Positions 22,700-33,631 of a stretch of DNA of 60,000 nucleotides are shown here, piece by piece. The notes beneath the pieces were generated by a model. The model was not told where the DNA came from and did no database searches. It saw only the letters and a list, made by a program, of their open reading frames with translations. Position 1 is the first letter of the stretch, and every line of letters starts with the position of its first letter. A program made the position numbers and the translations under genes. This DNA is from Liolophura sinensis (taxonomy: Eukaryota > Mollusca > Polyplacophora > Chitonida > Chitonidae), in NCBI RefSeq assembly GCF_032854445.1, contig NC_088304.1, positions 34,769,551 to 34,829,550 of the forward strand. The letters run 5' to 3'.

Positions 22700-22890
22700 T
22701 AGTATAGAGGGTCTATCTAGCACACGATAATGGGTATATTGTGGTACACACTGGTACAGACGTTATCTAGTACGGTGCTAGATAATGGGTATATTGTGGA
22801 ACACACTGGTTGACAGGTTATCGAGTACAGTGGCGATAAGGGGTATATTGTGGTACACAGATGTACAGAGATTATCTAGTACAGTGCAAG
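22700..22890. repeat. ~55-60-bp minisatellite, left block
   Basis: Repeats of 'GGTTATCTAGTACAGTGC..GATAATGGGTATATTGTGG'. The same unit resumes at 23205-23365 after a SINE and again at 25200-25265 after the LINE remnant, so later insertions have split one array. Confidence 0.75.
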
Positions 22891-23165
22891 TTGCCTCCGT
22901 GACTCAGTAGGTTACTGTGTTACTGTAACGTAATGACCCAGCAGCCTCTCACCAATGTGGTCGCTGTGTGTTCCAGTTCATGCTGGCTTCCTCTCCAGAA
23001 GGTATGCATGGGAAGGTATGGCAGCAGCCTGCGGATGGTTGTGGGTTTCCCCTGGGCTCTGCGCGGTTCCCTCGCACCATAATGCTGGCCGCGGTCGTAT
23101 AAGTGAAATACTCTTGAGCACGACGTAAAGCACCAATCAAATAAATAAAAAAATAAATAGTACAG
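22877..23165 (+). mobile_element. SINE S1, near full length, inserted in the minisatellite
   Basis: Head 'TGCCTCCGTGACTCAGTAGG' at 22892, box B, body, core 'CACCATAATGCTGGCC', tail and A-rich end to about 23157. TAGTACAG at 22877-22884 recurs at 23158-23165, a likely target duplication, although the minisatellite itself contains this motif. Confidence 0.85.
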
Positions 23166-23204
23166 CCCATCTGTAGACTGTACTACTGGAAAGTAGACAG
23201 CGTG

Positions 23205-23365
23205 TATTGTGGTCACACTGGTACAGAGGTTATCTCGTACAGTGTAGGATAATGGTATATTGTGGTACACAGAGGTACAGAGGTTATCTCGCACAGTGCA
23301 GGATAATGGTATATTGTGGTACACAGAGGTACAGCGACTATTTATCAGTACAGGATGATGGGCAT
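23205..23365. repeat. ~55-60-bp minisatellite, middle block
   Basis: Units with 'TATTGTGGTACACAGAGGTAC' and 'GTTATCTCG.ACAGTG', the same family as 22700-22890. Confidence 0.75.
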
Positions 23366-23589
23366 ATATTTAAGGATTTAGAAGAATGGCACTGAGATGT
23401 TATGGATAATGGTGAAACAGAATAACAAAAGCGTGCTGTTACCGCCCACCTAACCAACCGGCACATTTACATGAGCTTTTTTTAAGTAATCTGGAAGAAA
23501 ATTTAACTTCAGTCTCATGACAGAAGTGATGATAGATGTTTACACTGGGAAAAGTTACCACGATATGAGCGAATTGAAAATGAGCCTTT

Positions 23590-25199
23590 ATGGTAATGGT
23601 AGCTGGGAAAAGTCTTTTTCAACTAATTAATGAACCCTCACGATATACTGATGATGATGCTTATGGATTGGAACTAATTATAACGGATTGTATTGGTTAT
23701 GTAATTGACAACGGAGTTGCCTCACCAATGGCTAATCATTGCACCATTGTACTATTTATTGTACTACAAACATCTTATGTAACGATAAACCAAAGGCTTT
23801 TGTAAGACATGTGTGGGACTTCAAATGTGCCGAATTGTATGGTCTGCGCAACCATTTGATACCGTTGGTCATATTTTCTCTCCTGTCAATGACAAATTGT
23901 TTATCTAGAACAGTTTGTTTTTGTCATGTTGGAATGAATGTATTCCGAATAAGAAAGTCACTATTAGACCACGTGTCAGATGGGGATAAGTTTCGATATT
24001 ATATATCTAGAAGGGAGGCCAATAATTCTAAACGTTAAGCAATACTGGGTTTCTCTACTTTTTTAAAAGGTAAACTCTCCAGCCCCTCAGCTGGATACAA
24101 AAACATACTGGTAGATAATGAAATCTGTACATTTACCATCTTTTTACGTATGTTACAGAATCACGCCTCAGTTGTATACAGACTGTGAAAATGAGATTAA
24201 ACAATTCCCTTGAGACTCTGAATACACGGAAAGCCTCAGTGTGGTGTAAGCAACTTCATGCTTAAAAATTCTGCTGATTGTATTGCAACTTCCGTAACAA
24301 ATCTTTTTAATTATTTCCTTACGGACAGCTGTCTTTCCAGCAGCGTGGAAGCTCTCTCAAGTCTGCCCTGTATTTAGAAAAGGAGATAGACATGACGTTT
24401 CTAATTATCGACCAGTGTCCCCTCAACCCTCAACGGAAAAATTTAGGTTTGCCTTAACGGCACTGAGTCCGAAACTTATCCAATGTATGCTGCATGTAAG
24501 AGCTATAGTTAAGAAAAGTAATATGAAATTGAGTATGATTAGTCGAGCCAGGCGAACATTGCCGGTTCATATCCAAAACTCTTCACTGGAAACAGTTAAC
24601 TTTTTGTACTCTCAAGACAGTATTAACCGTGATCTAACATCTGTGTATAATTCCTTTCACTCCTTTCCCTCTTTTATGCTCTGTAGAATGAGAATGGGAC
24701 TGAGCGCTCTTCATGGTGACCTCTTCAAATATAACATTATCGACGATCAGTCATGTAGTAAATGTAAACATAAATGTGAAAATGCATCTCATTATTTCCT
24801 TGACTGCCCTGTCGATGCCATTCATAAGAAGCACATGCTAAAAAGCATCTTTAGAATTATATCTCCTGGAGTTCACCCTTCTGTATTTTTGACTAGTTGT
24901 ACTATACTCTTGTTTGGTTCACCTAAACTAAGCGTGAATAATAATCTTAAAGTCTTAAGATCTTAAAATCTGTACATAATTTTACAATCATGTCCAACAG
25001 ATTCACCATCCAAGCCCAGCAGTAATATGATTTGATTTTGATCTTTCTTTGTTCCCATCACTTTATTCTGTACATGTACATGTCATTTGTTCTCTTTGTT
25101 TTCTATGTCATTTTATGTATATACCTTGATTTTATGCCGAGGAGATCCCCTCGTGGCTATAGAGGTGTGGGAAAAAAACAAATAAAGAATTAAAATTAT
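23590..25199 (+). mobile_element. LINE (non-LTR retrotransposon) remnant with internal RT deletion
   Basis: Coding pieces follow in order but in different frames. First is the end of an endonuclease domain (LFQLINEPSRYTDD, LELIITD, 23605-23760), frameshifted into the linker (FVRHVWDFKCAELYGL, then FRIRKSLLDHV) to about 24038. Next is the start of the reverse transcriptase (IATSVTNLFNYFLT, then VSNYRPVSP with the typical GD..D.SNYRPVS motif, 24270-24430). The catalytic palm is missing; the frame jumps to the C-terminal region with a CCHC-type knuckle (CSKCKHKCENASHYFLDCP, about 24754-24810). A 3' UTR with 'GAGATCCCCTCGTGGCTATA' and an AATAAAG-containing A-rich end finishes the copy. It resembles Jockey/CR1-group elements; the clade is not certain. 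Dead copy, 5'-truncated. Confidence 0.85.
24415..24966 (+). pseudogene. LINE reverse transcriptase C-terminal frame, deletion-fused
   Basis: The longest surviving frame of the LINE. It starts in the SNYRPVS region, runs over the deletion junction at about 24440 (after PSTEKFRFAL) and continues through the thumb-like region (RMRMGLSALHGDLFKY) to the CCHC knuckle and a natural stop at 24966. Lacking the YxDD palm region, it cannot encode an active polymerase. Confidence 0.75.
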
Positions 25200-25265
25200 A
25201 ATATATTGTGGTACAAACTGGTATAGAGATAGTACAGTACACTGAAAAGTAGGCAGCATGTATAA
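25200..25265. repeat. ~55-60-bp minisatellite, right block
   Basis: 'ATTGTGGTACAAACTGGTAT' and 'GAAAAGTAGGCAGCATGTAT' match the units on the left of the LINE (for example 23185-23225). Confidence 0.6.
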
Positions 25266-25347
25266 TATGTATTTATTAATGTATTTATTTATTTGTATAT
25301 TTATTTATTAGTATTTATATTTATTTGTTTGTATATTTATTTCTTTA

Positions 25348-25446
25348 TATATTCATTTGACTGCTGTTAGACGCGGTACTTTTCACAGATATGTTTATGG
25401 GTGGAGGAAACGACAGTGCCCAGGGGTAAAACCACCGCCTTTCAGC
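25348..25446 (-). mobile_element. SINE S1 fragment, diverged
   Basis: After (TTTA)n: 'GACTGCTGTTAGACGCGGTAC', then a diverged core 'GGGTGGAGGAAACGACAGTGC'. Confidence 0.5.
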
Positions 25447-25449
25447 ATG

Positions 25450-26490
25450 TAAATGACAAATCTCCAGACTGAAAATTGTCTAGTACGAGATAATGGCTTT
25501 GTAGATTTTGCGGACCACGTGTTGCTGGTGTAGATATAATGGCGTTCCTTCCTGGGATTAATTTAGAAAGAAAACTCCAGTTCCTTTTTTTATTTATTTT
25601 TTTTTTTTGACTGCTGGATGAATGAATTATGAATGGGTGAACTATAGGAGTGTGTGCCGCGTGACGTTCAGGAATATGTACTTGCTGTGTTCTGTATTTA
25701 TCGGCTTTTCCCGGTTAGATAAGAAGGGAAACATACTAATAACACCTAGCGAGGCAGTGCCAGAACACGTAGCCACATTCCATAGTAAACTGACTTTGTA
25801 GGTCAGTTGCTCAATCAGTAAAGGAAGTATTATTGGTCAGATGAGTAATGGTCATTTATTGTTGTCACTTGATGATCTGAGTCAAAGAAGGGAATCCCTA
25901 AAGATTGGCAAGCTAGTAATTGTCATAAAAAGTGCATATAAAGACGGAGGGGTGTTCAATTTTGAAAAAAGGATAGACATAAGTGAAACTCAATTGCTAA
26001 CTATTTCTATATGTGTATCAATATATTTTCGTATTTTATATAGAGGTTGTAATTTTCATTTAGAATTCTTTTCGCTTATTAGAAGAGCGTAAAACGCTAA
26101 AGATAAATAAATATTCCCGGAGTGTACTATACTCTATAGTGAGTACACAAAATGTTTACCCTATTAAAAAATGTCGATAAATGAGCATATATGATATGTC
26201 AGAAAGAACTGGCTGGACTAATGACCTTCGTACACTGTTGTGTAATTAGGATTAGCCATAACGATATTGTCATTTGCTGAAATAGTTGATTATAGCTTAT
26301 TGCTAAAAACAACCATTGCGAGAAAAGCTATATAGCGAATTCATGCCCCGTACATGTACTGTATTTCGACTTATGTTTACCTTTGTTCAGATTTAGTCAT
26401 CAATCTCATTGGGCCACAAAAGGGTTTTTCTTCTGCCGCTTAATTAATGACTTATCAGAAAAACTTGGCTAACCACACTCACTCCTGACT
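25450..26490. other. Unique stretch, no gene supported
   Basis: A short plus frame at 25841-26092 has no motif. Confidence 0.3.
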
Positions 26491-26492
26491 TA

Positions 26493-26608
26493 CACGTGAT
26501 CTCGCCTTGATAACGCCGATAAGGCCGAAGTGACGTCACATGATCTTGCCGTGATAACACTGAAATAATGCCGAACTGATGTCACGTGATCTCGCCATGT
26601 TTGCGCTG
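26493..26608. repeat. 46-bp imperfect tandem repeat x~2.5 with E-box and CRE-like motifs
   Basis: Units begin CACGTGATCTCGCC or CACATGATCTTGCC. At the junctions they carry GTGACGTCACATG, a CRE-like TGACGTCA fused to an E-box-like site, then GATGTCACGTG. It is GC-richer than its surroundings. Confidence 0.6.
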
Positions 26609-26699
26609 AAATACTCTTTTTTTAGTCTTTTTTATTTACAACAATTTTTCTCAGTTTTCGCAAAAGCTAAAAGCCCTACATAAGTAAGATGTTTGTTAT

Positions 26700-27500
26700 T
26701 AATGGACGATTATCAACTTATTCAGCTTCGGACTGTTTCTGACTTCATGCACGACTGGCAGTTTATTCGGCTTCGGACTGTTTCCGACTTCATGCACGAC
26801 TGGCAGTTTATTCGGCTTCGGACTGTTTCTGACTTCATGCACGACTGGCAGTTTATTCGGCTTCGGACTGTGTCTGACTTCATGCACGACTGGCAGTTTA
26901 TTCGGCTTCGGACTGTTTCCGACTTCATGCACGACTGGCAGTTTATTCGGCTTCGGACTGTTTCTGACTTTATGCACGACTGGCAGTTTATTCGGCTTCG
27001 GACTGTGTCTGACTTCATGCACGACTGGCAGTTTATTCGGCTTCGGACTGTTTCCGACTTCATGCACGACTGGCAGTTTATTCGGCTTCGGACTGTTTCT
27101 GACTTCATGCACGACTGGCAGTTTATTCGGCTTCGGACTGTTTCTGACTTCATGCACGACTGGCAGTTTATTCGGCTTCGGACTGTTTCTGACTTCATGC
27201 ACGACTGGCAGTTTATTCGGCTTCGGACTGTTTCTGACTTTATGCACGACTGGCAGTTTATTCGGCTTCGGACTGTTTCTGACTTCATGCACGACTGGCA
27301 GTTTATTCGGCTTCGGACTGTTTCTGACTTCATGCACGACTGGCAGTTTATTCGGCTTTGGACTGTGTCTGACTTCATGCACGACTGGCAGTTTATTCGG
27401 CTTTGGACTGTTTCTGACTTCATGCACGACTGGCAGTTTATTCGGCTTTGGACTGTTCTGACTTCATGCACGACTGCAGTTTATTCGACTTCGGACTATT
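26700..27500. repeat. 45-bp tandem array, ~17 copies, with a 135-bp higher-order unit
   Basis: Unit of 45 bp (starting GACTGGCAGTTTATTCGGCT, ending CATGCAC), nearly identical across copies. As 45 is divisible by three, the plus frame reads as a 15-residue repeat (HDWQFIRLRTVSDFM) for about 270 codons, and two minus frames are also open for about 245 codons. Copies 2-4, 5-7 and 8-9 cycle TTTCC, TTTCT, TGTCT at one site, so triplets were amplified together. There is no signal peptide, no codon bias I can see and no flanking splice signals, so I call it a minisatellite. Confidence 0.9.
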
Positions 27501-27509
27501 TGTGACTGG

Positions 27510-30277
27510 ATGGGTTACAAACCCATTATGAAAATGTCCTTAACATATCCCTACAGCTCCATGATGGAATTTATCGTAATTTCCCGCCATACTGGAATTG
27601 ATAATATATAAGTGGTATTTGAAATGATCGTGTTTTTATTTAACTAAAATCCTGCTCGTCTTCTCTACAATTTGTCTCACCTGGCACTTATGTAGGTTAT
27701 GTGCATGCTAGCCTGGGTACATTATGCACATATATGTCACCTCCATAAAACCCGGAAGTTCCTACTATGTGTACATTATGTCACATGCATATCAAAACGA
27801 TAATGCTAGCCGGGTGGAGAGGTGAACACTTTTTGTGTTAAGCAGAGCCGAAATTCGTAAGTATTTACAGGCCGTCATTGGCACCGCCAATACGCCTATG
27901 TAAATGGAATTACAGTTTTCCCGAATCGTTTCTTCTATTACAAAAGAATACTTTTCGCCTTCGTCACGGCTTCCATATATTTTTAGCGCCAGATAGCCGT
28001 GCACACGAATCGACCCTCTTCCTGATTTTGCACAGTCCAATGGGAAGAAGTTTGAATTGATATCTCAATACACGTCATAGCCTACGCCAAAGTGTGTCAT
28101 GCATTGCAGTCAGAGCCACTGACCAATCAAAATCGAAGTGGAATTTTCTCAGTGGTGCGGAATACAGGCCTTAGTAGCAAAGTGGCAAACATTTTTTTTA
28201 TACAAATAACATTGGAAAGTACAAGTAAGTAATAAAATAAACAATAGTGCCCTATCTAATAGTGAGAGAGAAAAAATATGAAGGATTCAATTTTCAAAAA
28301 AAACTATAATTCGGTGACGATAATGAACTTTCTTGTTTAGAATCAGTGTTCCATAATTTAATTTAATCCGTGTTTAAACATTCGACTTAAAACACAAAGT
28401 CGAAACGTTTTAAACTTTAAGACTCTACCAACTGTTCATTATGGATTTAACTTTGAAACCTGATACGCGCGACAATCTCTGCCTTTTAAACACGCATGCT
28501 TAGCTATTGTCCCAAGCAGGTAACCAAAACGCCATACCAGCTCAAACTTAACACTTCCGGTTTGTTAACAGCGATGTGACAAAAGCACAGACATGTAACC
28601 GAGATGGCTAATTTTAGGGCATCAAATAAAACACAAAACAAGCAAAACAAGCAAAACAACCAAACTCCCCCCTCCCCCTCCCCCCGGCCAACCCCCAACT
28701 CTTCGTCAGGGCACCCCAGTTGTGTGAAATCCCCGACCCGACGTAGCTCACTTCCTCCCCACTTACATTCTCCCCCACACCCTCTCTTTATGCATTTTCA
28801 AACATCCTTGTCCGTCAAATGCGTCAGTGTGTGTAAAACACACTATAGAATAAGACCTACCTGGAAATAAAGTAGCAAAATCACGTCGTACGTAAGATTG
28901 AAGTATAAATAAAGGTAGGAAGATGGACAGAAACAAATGCTCCAATCAGCTGATAGGTTTGTCAACAGATCACACGGTGCCTCAATTTCACGTCACGAGA
29001 TCACTCGTTTTTCGTGGAATTACCAAACGCAATATTCTGTTGCCGAAAATATTTTTTTTCCGTCTGGGCCCTTACAAAGTCATTTTGCTTCATGATAGAA
29101 ATTAAATTATTGAAATTTCTTCAGACAGGACGGACGTGCATATTGGGAAGCAGCTAAGGTAGGAGATGAAAAAATCTAATTTCTGAGAAGATTATTTCAA
29201 ATATCTTCTTTTACATTACAACTTGTTTCTTCACCTCATCGTAACAATTCACTGATTTGGGGTTTCATCTTTCAAATCCAAGTGCATGCTGAGGATAAAT
29301 AAAGAACATCAGGATGAAAGTGGAAATGTTTACCTGGACGTACCTTAGTCTGAACCTAAACAGTTGTTTTATCACAGGTGCTTCAACACCGATGAAAATC
29401 AGGGATTTGTTTGGATAATCCGTTATAATATCACGAGCACACCAGCTGTTAAGGTGCTTTATCACATATGGTTTACCAGCGTGATAAATCCACGTTGTTT
29501 TCCATGATAAATAAGCAAACAGCATCACTCTACGTGAGTGCCTCTGCACTAGAGATATTCGCTGCATCAATATCCATGCAAAGCCATTCTGTTCAAGGTT
29601 AAGTGATATAGAAGTAATATAAGGATACTTCAGTAACTTTATATTATCTGGAAAGTGCACTGTCTTAAAGCTTTGCATCTCTATCTGATTGTTAAAAGTC
29701 TACAGCAGTGAAAGGAAAAGCATGTAAATTAACGCAAACATGCATGCTTACTTGCAGTGTTGATGACTTGGCATTGCACATATACGTTCAAACATTTCGT
29801 ATCGATGACTATGACATCTTCGATGTTATGTCGCTGCAGCCTGTGCTGTGGATTTCGGTTAGCTCCTGGCACACCAGTTTTTGCCACCCATGAATACTAT
29901 TATTCTAAATGTCTAGATGACAAAACCTTTACCTTTTCCGGGCCACAGCTGTTAGTAATACACAAGTGTAACTCCGAAAAAACGAAAATTTAATTTCGAC
30001 TCAATATTTCAGCCTTTTATTATGCTATCATCAGTGCACAAGTGTTTTTGCAACTGTTTGAGTTCCGAGGTTTACGTGTATTTGAACGCGCGTCGTTGTT
30101 GTTGACACTGTGAAAGAATGTGTCTGCAGGCTAAATGTTTGGGTTATTACAGAGCGTCGGTTACCTTCAGAAAGTATTGGTGCATGACGGCCTGTAAAGT
30201 GTGGGTCCTGTACATTAGAAATTATTTAGGAATTAATTCAGAATTTAATCTTTTGATATTTTTTTGTCATTCATATA
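27510..30277. other. Long unique stretch, no gene supported
   Basis: Mostly AT-rich. It includes a CA-rich then C-rich tract at 28625-28700. A 137-residue minus frame at 29265-29678 ends beside a possible donor (GTCCAG|GTAAAC) but shows no domain. A 78-residue plus frame at 29757-29993 likewise has no domain. I do not call genes here. Confidence 0.3.
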
Positions 30278-30345
30278 TATTTGAATGGTATTAAACGCCG
30301 CGCTCAGGAATGTTTTACTCAGATGGTGGCGATCAGGTTTACGTG
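30278..30345 (-). mobile_element. SINE S1 tail fragment
   Basis: 'GGTATTAAACGCCGCGCTCAGGAAT' followed by decayed core. Confidence 0.5.
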
Positions 30346-30540
30346 TGCAGGAGATTGCGCAGAGGGCTAATGCAATCAGCATATTTTTAGGATGTTTAAG
30401 GTATCTCCATCGTACATGTGTCAAGGGGTATATAAGCCCCTCAGGGTCAAGTTGGTGCACTAGGCCAAATATGTAGGGTATTTTACCTGACCTGTGACCG
30501 ACATATAAAAAAGCATTAGACGCTAAAACTACGTGTATGA

Positions 30541-30778
30541 AGGGGTCCCCGTGGCCGAGAGCGTTAGACTCAGGAGCCTCCAACCAATGCGGTTGCTGTG
30601 AATTCAAGTCCAGCTCATACTCGCTTCCTCTCCTGGGAAGGCATTCCAGCAACTTGCGGATGGTGGTGTGTTTTCCCACGGGCTCTGCCCGATTTCCTCT
30701 TACCATAATGTTGGCTGAAGTGTTGTAACAGAAATATTTTTGAGTATTACGTAAAACACCAATCAAATAAATAATTTA
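30541..30778 (+). mobile_element. SINE S1, near full length
   Basis: Head 'GGGGTCCCCGTGGCCGAGAG', box B 'GTGAATTCAAGTCC', body, core 'GATTTCCTCTTACCATAATG', diverged tail 'TTGAGTATTACGTAAAACAC' and an A-rich end. The head has an internal deletion after box A. Confidence 0.8.
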
Positions 30779-31489
30779 AAAATGAAGTAACTAAATTTTC
30801 CCCAGAAAGTTTATCTCGCTATCTTGCTATTCATTATCTGAAAATCATTAATCATCTGGTTCTAGTGTGTGAGAAAAATCTTCAAATTGACACTCTCTGT
30901 TTCAATTTTTTTTAACCCCATAATATGTCTGAAATACTTCAGCCTTGTTAATATGGCGTTAAACCCTCAATCATTTCTCCAGTCATAGTTTCTTCACCTC
31001 TTTATTGCTGGGTAAAGTGCCCGATGGCATCTTCTGCTCACAGCTACTCTACACTGCGGTAAACAAACGTTTTCGGGGATTCCCCCTCCGATCCCTAAGA
31101 CAGGGGAAAGGCGAGTACATGTCACATTCTATTCGCACATTGGCTGGTGAAAATATAAAAGGAAAATTAGACAGTGAATGTGGACTTCTAATGACTTGCT
31201 CTTATTGTCATCCGATCATAATATTTACAGCCTTCTGTTTAGACAGGGATATAATCTCACAGACAGTCTCCGTCTGAATTCTTTTCGTTGAAATAAAACT
31301 CAAAAAAAACTGATGTGAATATGGAGATTAAATCCTTTATTTATGTTTCAAAATAATATCACAAAGCTGGTCGATTTCTTCGTCAGGGTGAACGTTGTCT
31401 TTCCGCAGTACCCGTGCAAAGGGCGTGCTTAAAATTTGTCACTGATACACAGATTTTCCATACATAAGATGCATATTTGTTGCGGGCAT
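30779..31489. other. Unique stretch, no gene supported
   Basis: A short plus frame at 31005-31277 has no recognisable motif. Confidence 0.3.
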
Positions 31490-32104
31490 GTTTCAAGATG
31501 GGCTGTCTATTTAGCAACAGTACAGTCTAAATATGGGCTACCCGTTTAGCAGTAGTACAGCTACAGATGGGCTGTCTATTTAGTAACAGTACAGTCCTAA
31601 ATATGGGTTGTCCGTTTAGCAGTAGTACAGCTACAGACGGGCTGTCTATTTAGTAACAGTACAGTCTAAATATGGGTTGTCCGTTTAGCAGTAGTACAGA
31701 TACAGAATGGGCTGTATATTTAGCAGTAGTACAATCTACAGTTACGCTGTCTATTTTCCAGTAGTACACTCTACAGACGGGCTGTCTATTTATTTATTGA
31801 TTTATTTGATTTGACGTTTTACACCGTACTCATAAATATTTCACTTATTTGACGGGCGGCCAGCGTTATGCTAGGAGGAAACCGGGCAGAGCCCGGGAAA
31901 AACCCACAACCATCCGCAGGTTGCGACCGGAGAGGAATGGTCGTCTATCTAGCAGTAGAACTGTCTACAGATGGGCTGTCTATTTAGCAGTAGTACACTC
32001 TACAGATGGGCTGTCCAATCAGCAGTAGTACATCTACAGATGGGCTGTCTATTTAGGAGTAATACAGTCTACAGGTGGACTATCTATTTAGTAGTAATAT
32101 AGTC
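31490..32104. repeat. ~36-60-bp tandem repeat, split by a SINE
   Basis: Units of 'ATGGGCTGTCTATTTAGCAGTAGTACAGTCTACAG' and a longer variant with 'CTAAATATGGGTTGTCCG'. The array is interrupted by the SINE at 31786-31938 and continues to 32104. Confidence 0.8.
31786..31938 (-). mobile_element. SINE S1, 5'-truncated, inside the tandem array
   Basis: (TTTA)n, tail 'GACGTTTTACACCGTACTCA', core 'GGAGGAAACCGGGCAGAGCC' and body to 'CCGGAGAGGAATGG', with array units on both sides. Confidence 0.8.
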
Positions 32105-32196
32105 ATTATGGTGGGAGGAAACGGGCAGAGCTCGGGGGGAAACCCACGCTCATGCACAGGTTGCTGACAGACCTTTACACGTACGGCCGGAGAGGA
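32104..32196 (-). mobile_element. SINE S1 body fragment
   Basis: 'CATTATGGTGGGAGGAAACG' through 'CACGTACGGCCGGAGAGGA'; both ends are missing. Confidence 0.7.
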
Positions 32197-32516
32197 TGAT
32201 GAATGAAGGCTCTTTTCGGAAATGACAGTATCGTAGCGACATTGTCACAAGATGGAGAAAAGACATTTCTGATTGATAATTTTATATCCCTTGCATCGTA
32301 CAAAGTTAGAGACAAAACAGTTCACCACTTTGGCGTCACGGTTATTATACGTATGTCACTTCATTTCTTGGATAGAAAAATGTCACTTAACGTTAAGTCA
32401 TCACTATATAGGCGAGTCTACGTCTTTCTAAGACATCCGTATAACACTTCTAATCATACATGCGCATTCCAAATCGATAAAGTACGATGTTAAACCCCAC
32501 GCACTCACTCCACTCA

Positions 32517-32585
32517 CTCCAAATCGGTAGTCGCAAGATCCATTTCAATACAACCTAAAACACTAGTCAGTTCCTAAATCCAAGT
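32517..32585 (-). repeat. Dispersed repeat family A, fragment
   Basis: 'GTCGCAAGATCCATTTC' followed by 'ACAAC..AAAACACTAGTCAG' aligns with 53893-53945 in the same orientation. See 33416-33560. Confidence 0.45.
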
Positions 32586-32597
32586 GTAAGATATACT

Positions 32598-32724
32598 TAT
32601 ATTTATTTATTTATTTATTTACTTATTTATTTGATTAGTGTTTTACGCCGTATCAAGATTTATTTCTGATATACGACGGCGGCAAGCATTATGATGAGAG
32701 GAAACTAACAGCGACCGCATTGAC
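32598..32724 (-). mobile_element. SINE S1, internally deleted
   Basis: (TTTA)n, tail 'GTGTTTTACGCCGTATCAAG', core 'AAGCATTATGATGAGAGGAAA', then a jump to 'CAGCGACCGCATTGA' near box B. Confidence 0.7.
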
Positions 32725-32965
32725 TCCAGAAATACTTATATAACAAGTACATTAATGTGACAGCATATTATCGACAGAAGGTTTTTGATGATGCATGGAA
32801 GACAGTCGATAATTTAAGATGACATCTAATTTTTAAAAAACCTATTCCGTGAATAATTCCAAGGTCGGATAGAGTTATATGCCTGTCTGTAACGCTGGTG
32901 ATTTCAACTGTTTTTAACAAAAGCACCATGTGAATGTAATGAACATGTAAGCTTAATCAGGAATT
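32725..32965. other. Unique spacer
   Basis: Nothing recognised. Confidence 0.3.
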
Positions 32966-33238
32966 GGGGCCTCCGTGCCTCACTTGGTTAGCGCGTTAGC
33001 GCAGCGTATTGACCCAGGAACGTCTCACCGATGCGGTCGCTGTGACTTCAAGTCCAGCTCATGCTGGCTTCCTCTCCGGCCGTACGTGGGAAGGTCTGGC
33101 ATCAACCTGCGGATTGTTGTGGGTCTCCCCCGGGATCTGCCCGGTTTCGTCCCACCATAATGCTGGCCGCCGTTGTATAAGTGAAGTATTCTTGAGTACG
33201 GAGTAAAACATTAATCAAATAAATAAATCAAATAAATT
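32966..33238 (+). mobile_element. SINE S1, full length, subfamily b
   Basis: Complete head, box B, body, core, tail and A-rich end. It shares diagnostic changes with 37034-37284 and 38612-38871: 'GACCCAGGAAC', 'GATGCGGTCGC', 'GACTTCAAGTCC' and 'GGTCTGGCATCAACCTGCGG'. Confidence 0.9.
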
Positions 33239-33242
33239 AAGT

Positions 33243-33390
33243 AGGAACTCAGTGGCCGCGTGGTTTGCGTGCTGGCGCAGATGGTAATGTATTTCTTTTT
33301 CCTGGTTTCCTCCCACCATATTGCTGGGCGCTGTCGTATAAGTATTCTCGAGTACAGCGTAAACCACTAATTAAATAAATAAATAAATAC
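33243..33390 (+). mobile_element. SINE S1 with internal deletion
   Basis: A decayed head ('CAGTGGCCGCGTGGTTTGCG') is joined directly to the core ('GGTTTCCTCCCACCATATTG'), then tail and (AATA)n. It lies directly behind the preceding SINE in the same orientation. Confidence 0.75.
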
Positions 33391-33415
33391 AAAGTTAGAA
33401 TGCATGCCTACTTGA

Positions 33416-33560
33416 ATGAACGTCATATTTTCGTACTTTATATACTTTCTTTGTTCTTTGGTGGTTTGTGTTAAACGTTCTTTTGGGAGTTCGTCGCTTG
33501 CGAATATTGCTCTGGAACGTCCATACTGGTTGACGGCTGGTATACGAATGTCTGTTTCGA
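33416..33560 (+). repeat. Dispersed repeat family A, copy upstream of IL-17-like gene
   Basis: Aligns with 55797-55945 through 'CATATTTTCGTACTTTATAT', 'GTTCTTTGGTG', 'GAACGTCCATA.TGGTTGACG' and 'ATACGAATGTCTGTTTCGAC'. A reverse-orientation copy is at 53840-53985. It ends about 70 bases before the IL-17-like coding exon. Class unknown. Confidence 0.6.
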
Positions 33561-33631
33561 CGCATAGCTTTAGAAGACACTACCTGGGTCCTGTAATTTC
33601 ATGACAATATGTTTCATTGTATTTTTTTCAG

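Noticed and set aside
22920-23324. 134-codon minus frame
   Set aside because: Frame across a SINE and minisatellite units.
26693-27505. 270-codon repeat protein (15-residue unit)
   Set aside because: The unit length is a multiple of three, minus frames are equally open, and the array ends abruptly with no coding flanks.
29265-29678. 137-codon minus frame next to a possible donor
   Set aside because: No recognisable domain, and codon content looks like chance AT-rich sequence.
30245-30766. 173-codon minus frame
   Set aside because: It runs through the SINE S1 copy at 30541-30778; similar frames occur in other S1 copies.
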